DNA of 8,558 nt, taken from the NCBI GenBank assembly GCA_012511185.1, contig JAAZGN010000033.1, positions 1-8,558 of the forward strand, given 5' to 3'. The notes under the pieces are model-generated. The model searched no databases. It saw only the letters and a program-made list of their open reading frames with translations, and had not been told where the DNA came from. The DNA comes from Clostridiaceae bacterium. Lineage in GTDB: Bacteria > Bacillota > Clostridia > Saccharofermentanales > DTU023. A program made the position numbers and the translations under genes. Every line of letters starts with the position of its first letter. Positions within the stretch are counted from its first letter, which is position 1. Shown here in pieces: positions 1 to 6,279 of this stretch.

Positions 1-732
1 ACCACAGAGCAGGATCTTGCCCTCCTGGCTGAAATTTACCGTTCGGTCCTTTCGCCTGACAATCCTGGCCTGGACCTGCCCCGCACCCTGTCCAGCAAGG
101 GGCAGTCACGCGATTTTGTCCGGTTTAAAAATCCTTTCATCCTTCCCTACGGCGGAAATGAGATCTATTACCCCCATTTGCCTGAGACACACCTGATCCT
201 TGAAACAAAAGACGGGCGAAGCTGTGAGCGGTCGCTGACCCTGCCCCTGTACGCCAACAATCCCGACTACCTGCAGCTGCTCAGACAGAATGACCTCTTT
301 TTCATGGCTGAGCTGAGCGATTATTCGGCTGCTGACAAGTTCCATGTTACTTTCAGCCTGGAAGCTACGCCTTACGCATCTGCCGCAGACAAAGATAGGT
401 GGATCCATCCGCTCATGGCTGCCAAGGAGGATGATGATTACCCCTTTGAGTCCCTGATGCAGGATATGACCCGTTACATCGCTTTATCCATGAGAGAGCA
501 AGGTGACCGCACTTTAGCCGGGCTGGTCGCCGGCGCCCCCTGCCTGATTCATGTCAGTCTGGAACTGCCGCCCGGGTCAGCGGCTTCCGAAGATAAGCCG
601 GCAATCACCCTGCCGATCGATCCTGAAAGAGTCCCCGGCCTGCGCAAGCTCATTGATCAGGCGCTTGAGATCTATGAAATGGTTACCATGGACCCCCGGG
701 ACCCGGGTGAAGACAGGCCTGCTTTCGATTAA
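1..732 (+). CDS. Unrecognised protein, C-terminal part (5' end outside window)
   Basis: The reading frame is open from the first base of the window to the TAA at 730-732, giving 243 residues, so the gene begins upstream. A TTG at 178 is an internal leucine codon rather than a likely start: coding continues in frame before it and I see no ribosome binding site there. The fragment is soluble-looking and acidic, with no membrane segment or signal peptide. Early residues include a run like FVRFKNPFILPYGGNEIYYP, followed by alternating hydrophobic and polar stretches that suggest a beta-rich fold, then a helical C-terminus (LRKLIDQALEIYEMV) and a disordered acidic, proline-rich tail. I do not recognise the family and assign no function. 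It converges on the amrS gene, and the two stop codons overlap. Confidence 0.8.
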   Translation, partial: TTEQDLALLAEIYRSVLSPDNPGLDLPRTLSSKGQSRDFVRFKNPFILPYGGNEIYYPHLPETHLILETKDGRSCERSLTLPLYANNPDYLQLLRQNDLFFMAELSDYSAADKFHVTFSLEATPYASAADKDRWIHPLMAAKEDDDYPFESLMQDMTRYIALSMREQGDRTLAGLVAGAPCLIHVSLELPPGSAASEDKPAITLPIDPERVPGLRKLIDQALEIYEMVTMDPRDPGEDRPAFD

Positions 733-1574
733 TGGATATTGCCAAGGTTGACCCGCTCCAGCGACTCCCTGGCGATGTCGCGCAGCCGGTATAGAATCTC
801 TTTTGGCGTCGCGGGTGCGTCGTACTGGTAGCAGGGAAAGTAGCGCGACAGGTGGAGGGGGATCCGGGGGTCGATTGAAGCTAAAAAAGCCGCCTCCTCC
901 CTCATTTCTTCTTCATTGTCAGATAAGCCCGGAACAACCAGGGTGGTCACCTCAAGGTGTGAAAGCTCTGCCACCCGGCGGATGGTGCGCAAGGTGACGT
1001 CCAAGCGTCCCCCAAGCTTCCTGTATCCTTGATCGCTGAATGCTTTCAGGTCAATGTTCCAGGCCGAAATGAGCGGCAGTAATTCCTGGAGTGGCCCTTC
1101 CTCAATCTGTCCGTTGGTGACGACGACCGTTTCAAGGCCCTCTTCCCTGGCAAGTATTGATGTGTCACGAACGTACTCGTATCCGACAAGGGGTTCGTTG
1201 TAGGTAAAGGCAATGCCAATATTTACCCGACCCCTGTATGCCAGCGCTTTATCGACCAACTCTTTTGGACTTACCCTTGCCGTGCGTCTTGAAGACGCGG
1301 CTTCGCGAGCGATCTCATAATTCTGGCAAAAAGGACAGGCCATGTTGCAGCCGTAGCTGCCGGCAGAAAGAATGGAGGTCCCTGGGTGAAAATAGTAGAG
1401 TGGCTTCTTCTCAATGGGGTCGAGGGCCAGGCTGGTCAACTGTCCGTAATTCGCGGGAATGACCACACCATCCTTAACCGTACGCGCCCGGCAATAGCCA
1501 AGTCCGCCCTCAGAGATGCGGCAGTGGCGCCAGCACACCTCGCAGACGACCGGATCACCCGTCTCACTCTTCAT
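729..1574 (-). CDS. amrS: AmmeMemoRadiSam system radical SAM enzyme AmrS
   Basis: This is a cytoplasmic radical S-adenosylmethionine enzyme of the AmmeMemoRadiSam family, related to pyruvate-formate-lyase-activating enzymes; its substrate is not established to my knowledge. The 281-residue product has the radical SAM cluster motif CX3CX2C at C76, C80 and C83 (GCNMACPFCQN). Before it lies a conserved N-terminal cysteine set, C11, C14, C18 and C28 (CEVCWRHC...GYC), which may bind a metal. Downstream are FTYNEP, VVVTNG and NIDLKAF segments typical of the family. I chose the ATG at 1574 because the cysteine-rich N-terminus starts soon after it and GAGG (1584-1587) lies 9 nt upstream. The frame is open further back, but that stretch is shadow of the preceding gene. 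The start overlaps the end of the AMMECR1 gene by 11 nt, which implies translational coupling. The length is normal for the family. Confidence 0.93.
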   Translation of the reverse strand: MKSETGDPVVCEVCWRHCRISEGGLGYCRARTVKDGVVIPANYGQLTSLALDPIEKKPLYYFHPGTSILSAGSYGCNMACPFCQNYEIAREAASSRRTARVSPKELVDKALAYRGRVNIGIAFTYNEPLVGYEYVRDTSILAREEGLETVVVTNGQIEEGPLQELLPLISAWNIDLKAFSDQGYRKLGGRLDVTLRTIRRVAELSHLEVTTLVVPGLSDNEEEMREEAAFLASIDPRIPLHLSRYFPCYQYDAPATPKEILYRLRDIARESLERVNLGNIH

Positions 1575-2085
1575 GGCGGGTGACCTCAAAGCGCTCCATC
1601 CTGTATGATTCATCGGGATCAATCCCCGCCTTGGCCAGGGCGATCGACACCTGTTCCTGCACTGAGTCGATGCCATCAAGATTGGGAAGAAGGAGCCCCC
1701 GTCTGAAACCTTTCGAGACGATCACGCCGTAGCGGTCCGGATCGAGTTCCGCCATGGTCTCAACCGGCTCCGCTTCACCGAGCACATCGACACTGATGAC
1801 AAGATCCTCCAGCTCCTCCAACCGCACGCGCGGGAAACGGGGATCTTCGGTCGCCGCAGCCACGGCATTACAGATAATTTCTTCAGCCAGTGATTTCCGC
1901 ACGGGCGAGATGGTCCCGATGCAACCGCGAAGGCAATCTGATTTGTAGAGCGTGACGAAAGCGCCCGCGCGTTTGTCAAGCAACTCGTCCGGAGTATCCG
2001 CGGGAATTTCCAGCGCTTTTCTGTTGAAAAGCCAGGATTCGATCGAGGCGCGGGCGAGCGCTGTATAAGGGTTTTTTCCTGTCAT
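1564..2085 (-). CDS. amrA: AmmeMemoRadiSam system protein A (AMMECR1 domain)
   Basis: This is a small cytoplasmic AMMECR1-domain protein of 173 residues, covering essentially one domain. The family signature LRGCIG is at residues 52-57, followed by the conserved A...DPRF segment (about 77-84) and YGVIVSKGFRRGLLLPNL (about 119-136). The molecular role of AMMECR1 is not settled; the conserved cysteine within LRGCIG is a plausible catalytic or ligand residue, which is inference. I chose the ATG at 2085 because the domain begins directly after it and GGTGA lies a few bases upstream. The frame runs on to 2223 but there overlaps the Memo gene and looks like a shadow. The gene begins 11 nt after the Memo stop and overlaps amrS by 11 nt. 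In many clostridial genomes this domain is, as I recall, fused behind a LigB/Memo-type domain in one protein; here the two are separate genes. Confidence 0.92.
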   Translation of the reverse strand: MTGKNPYTALARASIESWLFNRKALEIPADTPDELLDKRAGAFVTLYKSDCLRGCIGTISPVRKSLAEEIICNAVAAATEDPRFPRVRLEELEDLVISVDVLGEAEPVETMAELDPDRYGVIVSKGFRRGLLLPNLDGIDSVQEQVSIALAKAGIDPDESYRMERFEVTRHEE

Positions 2086-2096
2086 GGTCTTCACCG

Positions 2097-2894
2097 TCAG
2101 TTGGGCGTGAAGGATGCGACAGCATAGCCGACGCCAAAGGGGCCCTGGTAGGAGTAAAGCTCTGCTTCGAAGGATCTGCCGTCCAGGGCTCCCGTCATCA
2201 TCTGGAAGGAACGCAGACCACACTCGGCAGCCTCCTCCAGAATGGCTGGATCCATGGTGAAGAGGGCCTCCAGGTCGCCCTCGTTGAATATCCTCACGAT
2301 CTCAGCATCGAAACGCGGTCCTTCCGGCTTGAATCCGTAGGGGCCGTCTTTTTTCAGGACATGGGACAAATCACCGCTGGCGATGAAAACCGCCCGGCGC
2401 CTGAGTTTTTCAGAGACCTGGACTGCCGCACGGCCGGTTTCCCGATGCGTCATGCCCGGAAGCAGCGACAACCCGATCAGAACAAGGCGAAAGTCCCGGT
2501 ATTGTTCGTGGATGAAATGCAGCGGGATCAGGCTACCATGAGCCAGCCCACGGCGGCCCAGGGACATGACGGACGCGCTGAGTGCGCGGCGTAGCAGCGC
2601 TTCGCGCAGTGCATCGGCAAATTCCTTATCAACGGACACTTCCTCACGGATACTGCGTACACCAAAGGCGCTGAAATCACCTGTTTCGCGGTCACCCCCC
2701 AGGATGAAAAAACCGTCGGCAAAGAGTGGTGCGTGGGGGGAGGAGAGGATGATGGTGTCGGGCTGAAGCTCCGCAATCTCACGCGCCATGCGCTGGAAAG
2801 CTGCGCTTGTCATGGCGATGTCTTTTTCTTCCCCGCGTCCGACTTCCGGCAGGATGATCGGCGGGTGCGGCACCGCATAAGTCTTCAATATCAT
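2097..2894 (-). CDS. amrB: AmmeMemoRadiSam system protein B (Memo/LigB-type dioxygenase-like)
   Basis: This 265-residue protein belongs to the Memo/class III extradiol dioxygenase (LigB) superfamily, whose members bind a metal, usually iron. Candidate metal or active-site residues sit at conserved positions: H10 in VPHPP, H54 in SSPHAPLF, H119 and H126 in LAHGSLIPLHF, H178 in SGDLSHVL, and acidic residues in EEAAECGLRS (about 221-230). The end, GPFGVGYAVASF, is also typical. Whether it is an oxygenase in this organism is unknown: if the host is an anaerobe, as I suspect, ring cleavage with O2 is unlikely. I chose the ATG at 2894 because GGGAGG (2902-2907) sits 7 nt upstream and the VPHPP motif follows at once; an in-frame ATG at 2915 lies upstream of that site. 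It is the first gene of the three-gene AmmeMemoRadiSam set, 68 nt downstream of the zinc-ribbon gene. Confidence 0.9.
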   Translation of the reverse strand: MILKTYAVPHPPIILPEVGRGEEKDIAMTSAAFQRMAREIAELQPDTIILSSPHAPLFADGFFILGGDRETGDFSAFGVRSIREEVSVDKEFADALREALLRRALSASVMSLGRRGLAHGSLIPLHFIHEQYRDFRLVLIGLSLLPGMTHRETGRAAVQVSEKLRRRAVFIASGDLSHVLKKDGPYGFKPEGPRFDAEIVRIFNEGDLEALFTMDPAILEEAAECGLRSFQMMTGALDGRSFEAELYSYQGPFGVGYAVASFTPN

Positions 2895-2962
2895 GGTTGA
2901 TCCTCCCTTAACCATTTGGCATTACACGGGAGAATACCGGCCTGGCTGCTGGTTCGGTCAGG

Positions 2963-3697
2963 TCAGCCGATCATTCCCATGCAGTATTCACAAGCACCGT
3001 TTTCGTCGGGCATGGTAGACGCGCCGCAGTGCGGACACTTCACACGCTGTTTCGGTTTGGCTTTTGCCTGTTTCTCGTCCATGGCGACGTCGCGCATTAC
3101 TGTGAGCGCGTCGACGATTTCCCTGGCGTCACGTTCGGCTTCTTTATAGTCGGGATGACTCACACCGCCCTCGAGCGACGAATTGTTGACTTGAAGGCGC
3201 ATTTGATTAACCCAGGGATGCGAAACATCAATCAGGACATAAAAGTTATGGTAAATAACTTCTTTTGTCTTGGCAGGCACAGCAGGTTTTCCATCTTTTG
3301 CGGGCACTGCTTTTTCAAGAGTTTCAACACGCGTGCCTTTTTCGATGTCGACCCTGGCGCCAAGGATCTGTTCTGCAGTAAAAACATCAGGATTTACTTC
3401 CTGGTACCGCTTTGCTTTTGTCAGGAACCAGAGGCCGCGCGCATCGTCGATGTAGAGCTTGAGTGACGAACCCGCTGTCCTCGTCGGTTCGAAAGCCTTG
3501 ACAACTTCCTGGTTGGCCGCCCTGTCCTCCAGATGCTGTTTCATCTCATCAACGGTGAAGTTTTTCCTGCTCGACAGATAAGGCGATTGCTTTTTCGCGC
3601 AATCCGAGCAAAGCCGACCGTCTTTGACCTTTTTCCCTCCGAGAAGGCCAACTTTACCTCCGCAGATATCGCAGTTTTTCCTGTCAAAGATTCCCAT
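2963..3697 (-). CDS. DUF4428-type protein with zinc ribbons at both ends
   Basis: This is a 244-residue soluble protein of unknown function. The N-terminus carries a four-cysteine metal site, C9-x2-C12 and C30-x2-C33 (CDICG...CSDC), matching the DUF4428 zinc-ribbon pattern. The C-terminus has a second ribbon, C221-x2-C224 and C236-x2-C239 (CPHCG...CEYC). The middle part (about 75-205) is a mixed alpha/beta region with DARGLWFLTKAKRYQEV and YHNFYVLIDVSHPW. It includes a short linker in which AVPAK occurs twice. No signal peptide or membrane segment is visible, so it is probably cytoplasmic. The start at 3697 is supported by AAAGGA about 9 nt upstream. The gene lies 57 nt after the trigger-factor-like gene and 68 nt before the Memo gene on the same strand, so joint transcription with the AmmeMemoRadiSam genes is possible but not shown. 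Confidence 0.8.
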   Translation of the reverse strand: MGIFDRKNCDICGGKVGLLGGKKVKDGRLCSDCAKKQSPYLSSRKNFTVDEMKQHLEDRAANQEVVKAFEPTRTAGSSLKLYIDDARGLWFLTKAKRYQEVNPDVFTAEQILGARVDIEKGTRVETLEKAVPAKDGKPAVPAKTKEVIYHNFYVLIDVSHPWVNQMRLQVNNSSLEGGVSHPDYKEAERDAREIVDALTVMRDVAMDEKQAKAKPKQRVKCPHCGASTMPDENGACEYCMGMIG

Positions 3698-3722
3698 AGA
3701 TTGATTCCTTTCGGTTGTTTAA

Positions 3723-3751
3723 TTAAGTGTATCACGTCTGATCGGGTCCAA
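3723..3751 (-). promoter_or_regulatory. Weak candidate promoter for the zinc-ribbon gene
   Basis: On the minus strand TTGGAC (3746-3751) is followed after 17 nt by ACTTAA (3723-3728); TACACT (3726-3731) is an alternative -10 at 14 nt. The -35 is good (five of six bases) but the -10 choices are poor, and part of the element overlaps the last base of the upstream stop codon. It could give the zinc-ribbon gene its own transcription start. Otherwise the gene depends on read-through from the trigger-factor-like gene. Confidence 0.25.
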
Positions 3752-3754
3752 CGC

Positions 3755-4513
3755 CTATGCGTCATCCGGTTCACCTTCATGCGCCTTTGTCAACCTGATC
3801 TGCGGTGCGATCCAGGTTGACATTTCATCAAGCAGGGTGAGCGCAGGAACCTCTTCCATGTAGACATGAAGAGGAACCAGCTCCCTCACCTGCTCTTCCG
3901 GCATACCTGATACTTCCGTCAAATCCTTGACGTAGCCGGCATAAGAGGCGAGGTCGAAGACTTGTCCCTGGCGCTTGAGGCTTTCACGTCCCAAAATGCG
4001 GAACAAAAAGCTTGTCCGGCCCAAGTAAAGAACACATTGCCGGATTTCCCCATTATCCCTGGTCGGAATACCAAAGTCTTTGCGACCGGCCTCCTCCAGG
4101 GTCAGCTCCTGTCTCCTTGCATTTTCCTCAAAGGCTTCAAGGCGCTTCGTGCTCTCTCTTGTCGCCTCTTCATCATTGATCTCAAAGGTGCTGCGCTGGA
4201 CGAGTTGCGGCATCAGGTAATTCATCAAGAGGGCGTGTACCTGTTCTGAAACAATGGCGGCAGGAATTTCCCTTTTCAGTGTGTCCCGGTATTGCTCAAC
4301 TGTTTCAACCCCCTGGATTTCTTCCTTTTTGACCATGTCGTCGGTCAGCAGGTGTTCCTGGCCTTCCGGCAGCTCAATTGTGCTGTGCTTTTCCGCCAGA
4401 ACCTGGCACTGCATTTCCATAAACTCATCCATATCGGGCAAGATGAGTTTTGTCATCTCCTTGGGCAGTTCAATGCTTCTATAATCGTAAATAAAGGTTA
4501 CTTTTGTTTCCAT
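3755..4513 (-). CDS. Trigger-factor C-domain-like protein
   Basis: This is a 252-residue helical, charged protein. From about residue 68 onward the pattern resembles the C-terminal (SurA-like, substrate-cradling) domain of trigger factor: a VETVEQYRDTLKRE start, a long helix ending in a FEINDEEA turn like the usual F-E-I-P segment, then an EEAG region followed by paired helices (LYLGRTSFLFRILG... and SGMPEEQVRELV). There is no N-terminal ribosome-docking domain and no FKBP isomerase domain, so it is not a full trigger factor. It might be a stand-alone chaperone-like protein. This assignment rests on pattern only. I chose the ATG at 4513 because AGAAGGA lies upstream at a usable distance; the frame is open back to 4756 but that part covers the promoter region of the divergent permease gene. 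It stops with TAG at 3755-3757, 57 nt before the zinc-ribbon gene. Confidence 0.72.
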   Translation of the reverse strand: METKVTFIYDYRSIELPKEMTKLILPDMDEFMEMQCQVLAEKHSTIELPEGQEHLLTDDMVKKEEIQGVETVEQYRDTLKREIPAAIVSEQVHALLMNYLMPQLVQRSTFEINDEEATRESTKRLEAFEENARRQELTLEEAGRKDFGIPTRDNGEIRQCVLYLGRTSFLFRILGRESLKRQGQVFDLASYAGYVKDLTEVSGMPEEQVRELVPLHVYMEEVPALTLLDEMSTWIAPQIRLTKAHEGEPDDA

Positions 4514-4584
4514 CTTCTCTTTCCTTCTCTTCTTAAAGGCAGCCCGGCAGAAAAAATGACTTGCGCCTGACTCTGTTAACTTCC

Positions 4585-4590
4585 ATTGTA
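4585..4590 (-). promoter_or_regulatory. Possible -10 element for the trigger-factor-like gene
   Basis: TACAAT on the minus strand matches the -10 consensus in five of six bases and lies 71 nt upstream of the ATG at 4513. At the ideal spacing the -35 would be ACCGCA (4608-4613), which is very poor, so this is only a weak call. Confidence 0.25.
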
Positions 4591-4622
4591 CAGAATAACT
4601 GTCACTGTGCGGTCTTACCGTG

Positions 4623-4663
4623 CCGGGCAATACGCAAACCCGCTTGCATGGCGCACCGGGCAA
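4623..4663 (+). repeat. Direct repeat CCGGGCAA, 33-bp period, upstream of the permease promoter
   Basis: CCGGGCAA occurs at 4623-4630 and again at 4656-4663, with starts exactly 33 bp apart (about three helical turns). The second copy ends 5 bp before the -35 box of the first permease gene. Related copies lie nearby: TGCCGGGA at 4677-4684, inside the promoter spacer, and TGCCGGGC on the minus strand at 4542-4549. This arrangement would suit a regulator binding one face of the DNA, but no regulator is encoded in the window and chance cannot be excluded. Confidence 0.4.
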
Positions 4664-4667
4664 ATCA

Positions 4668-4696
4668 CGGACAGCCTGCCGGGATTGCTGTATAAT
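4668..4696 (+). promoter_or_regulatory. Promoter of the first TauE/SafE-family gene
   Basis: A perfect TATAAT (4691-4696) follows CGGACA (4668-4673, four of six -35 bases) at the ideal 17-nt spacing. Transcription would start near 4703, only a few bases before the ribosome binding site and about 18 nt before the GTG at 4721. The position supports the late GTG start over the longer open frame beginning at 4586, which would place the promoter inside the coding sequence. Confidence 0.65.
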
Positions 4697-4703
4697 CGGG
4701 CGA

Positions 4704-4710
4704 AGAAGGG
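4704..4710 (+). promoter_or_regulatory. Ribosome binding site that fixes the GTG start of the first permease gene
   Basis: AGAAGGG ends 10 nt before the GTG at 4721. An ATG at 4711 directly abuts it but is out of frame and too close to be used. Confidence 0.6.
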
Positions 4711-4720
4711 ATGTCCGGCC

Positions 4721-5464
4721 GTGGCTGTTTTTTTCATCGTCCTTTTTATTATGCACATCCTGGAGTCAATTGTCGGCTTCGGCTCAACATCGATTGGTAT
4801 TCCCATTCTCGCGCTCGCACTCGGTACGGAAACATCGGTCGCACTTCTTTCAGCATCCGGCCTGATTTTGTGCCTGGTTGTTGCCGTCACCCAATATAAA
4901 AAAATCCAAAGACGCGAACTTCTGGTTATTCTCGCCGCGGTCATTCCCATCTTGCCGGTTGGTTACCTGCTTTTCTCCAAACTTCGTCTCATGGAATGGG
5001 CACTCCGGTTGATAATGGGAAGCGTCGTCACCATAGTCGCGGTGCGTGAAATCTGGAGGCGCGTCATCCATAAGGATACGGGTGATCCGCCTAAATGGCT
5101 GGTCTATTCTGCTTTTGGAATCGGCGCGGTCTTACAGGGCATGTTTTCCATGGGAGGTGCTCTGATCAATGTCTACGCCTTGACCCGGATCAAGGATAAG
5201 AGCAGCTTTCGCGCGACCATGGTCATGGTTTGGCTTATCACCAATACAATCTCGCTGATGTTTCGCATTTTCGTTCTCCACTCTTATACGCAGACAATAT
5301 GGATCAACATTTTCTACTCGATCCCCCTTGTCTTTATTGCATTTTTCATCGGCAACAAATTGCACAATAAGATACCCAATGAAAAGTTCGCCAACTTTGT
5401 CTATCTCGTTCAGCTTGTCAGCGGCCTCTTCTCAATCACCGGCGGGATCCTGCTTCTCATATGA
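4721..5464 (+). CDS. TauE/SafE-family membrane transporter, copy 1
   Basis: This is an integral membrane permease of 247 residues in the TauE/SafE (sulfite exporter, formerly DUF81) family, whose members export sulfite, organosulfonates or other small organic anions. The substrate cannot be read from sequence. Nearly the whole protein is hydrophobic, with about eight membrane segments. It shows the family's internal duplication: ESIVGFGSTSIGIPIL near the N-terminus and GAVLQGMFSMGGALINVYAL in the second half, the latter followed by DKSSFRATM. I chose GTG 4721 because its residue aligns exactly with the initiating methionine of the neighbouring paralogue, it has AAGGG 10 nt upstream, and a TATAAT promoter lies just before it. 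The paralogue starts 55 nt downstream on the same strand, so the pair is probably one transcription unit. No sulfur-metabolism genes are visible nearby to suggest a substrate. Confidence 0.85.
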   Translation: MAVFFIVLFIMHILESIVGFGSTSIGIPILALALGTETSVALLSASGLILCLVVAVTQYKKIQRRELLVILAAVIPILPVGYLLFSKLRLMEWALRLIMGSVVTIVAVREIWRRVIHKDTGDPPKWLVYSAFGIGAVLQGMFSMGGALINVYALTRIKDKSSFRATMVMVWLITNTISLMFRIFVLHSYTQTIWINIFYSIPLVFIAFFIGNKLHNKIPNEKFANFVYLVQLVSGLFSITGGILLLI

Positions 5465-5519
5465 AGACCCCGAATAATAGCGTATACTCTTTGGGAGATT
5501 GATTTAAGGTGTCATTGAC

Positions 5520-6266
5520 ATGATTTTCTATTTAATTCTTGTTCTTTTTATGAATATTATCGAAGCCATCGCAGGCTTCGGTTCAATTTCGATCGGCGTG
5601 CCGATTCTTTCACTTTTTTGGGGGGCTGAAGTCTCTGTGGCCCTGTTCACAGCGACCAGTCTGCTCATGCTGGCCATCATGCTGGTGACGCAATTTCGGA
5701 AAATCAACGGCCGTGAGCTCTTGATCATCCTCGCTTGCATCATACCCATCATGCCAGTTGGCTATTTACTGTTCGCGAAACTTCGCTATGTTGAATGGGC
5801 CCTTCGGTTGATCATCGGCACCCTGGTGACCCTTGTCAGCGGACGTGAACTCCTGCGGATTATTCGGAAGAAAGAATACACAGAGATGCCAAAACCTGCC
5901 ATGTATGCTTCACTTGGTATTGGCGCAGTCCTGCAAGGCATGTTTTCCATGGGCGCACCACTCATCAATATTTATGCCCTGAGCCGTATGAAAGACAAGG
6001 GAACCTTCCGGGCGACCATGGTTACTGTCTGGCTTGTCACCAATACTATCTCTACCCTCTACCGGATTTTTGTATTGCATGTCTATACGACGGAGCTCGC
6101 GACAACGATCACCTATGCGCTCCCGCTTGTCGTCGTCGCCTTTCTTATTGGCAACTGGCTACATCACCGCATCCCAAATGAGAAGTTTTTCAGCTTTGTT
6201 TACCTGATCCAGTTCGTCGCCGGATTGATCTCCATCGCAGGCGGGATCAGCAAGCTGGTCGCCTAG
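5520..6266 (+). CDS. TauE/SafE-family membrane transporter, copy 2
   Basis: This 248-residue permease belongs to the same family as the gene before it and is clearly its paralogue: the two align end to end almost without gaps, with roughly half or more of positions identical. Shared blocks include PVGYLLF, KLR..EWALRLI, GIGAVLQGMFSMG, FRATMV.VWL.TNTIS, RIFVLH and IPNEKF. Copy 2 has GFGSISIGVPIL in the first repeat and SMGAPLINIYAL in the second, where copy 1 has GGALINVYAL. The ATG at 5520 follows AAGGTG (5506-5511) at 8 nt. The 55-nt gap contains TATACT (5483-5488) but no convincing -35, so co-transcription with copy 1 is more likely than a separate promoter. It could function as a homomer, or with copy 1 as a heteromer; nothing in the sequence decides this. 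It ends 13 nt from the convergent maf stop. Confidence 0.88.
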   Translation: MIFYLILVLFMNIIEAIAGFGSISIGVPILSLFWGAEVSVALFTATSLLMLAIMLVTQFRKINGRELLIILACIIPIMPVGYLLFAKLRYVEWALRLIIGTLVTLVSGRELLRIIRKKEYTEMPKPAMYASLGIGAVLQGMFSMGAPLINIYALSRMKDKGTFRATMVTVWLVTNTISTLYRIFVLHVYTTELATTITYALPLVVVAFLIGNWLHHRIPNEKFFSFVYLIQFVAGLISIAGGISKLVA

Positions 6267-6279
6267 GCCGTCAGGGCTC

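Noticed and set aside
2086..2223. Upstream extension of the AMMECR1 frame
   Set aside because: It overlaps the conserved C-terminus of the Memo protein and encodes an Arg/Leu-rich stretch unlike the family. The ATG at 2085 has its own ribosome binding site.
2941..2968. Inverted repeat GGCTG/CAGCC and CCTG/CAGG near the end of the zinc-ribbon gene
   Set aside because: The stems are short with a long loop and no T-run follows on either strand, so I did not call a terminator.
3029..3466. A 145-codon plus-strand open frame opposite the zinc-ribbon gene
   Set aside because: It lies wholly inside the well-supported minus-strand gene with its paired zinc ribbons. Its product is rich in Phe and Cys without a recognisable domain and it lacks a good ribosome binding site.
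4586..4720. N-terminal extension of the first permease
   Set aside because: It contains the TATAAT promoter, is not hydrophobic like the family N-terminus, and has no counterpart in the paralogue.
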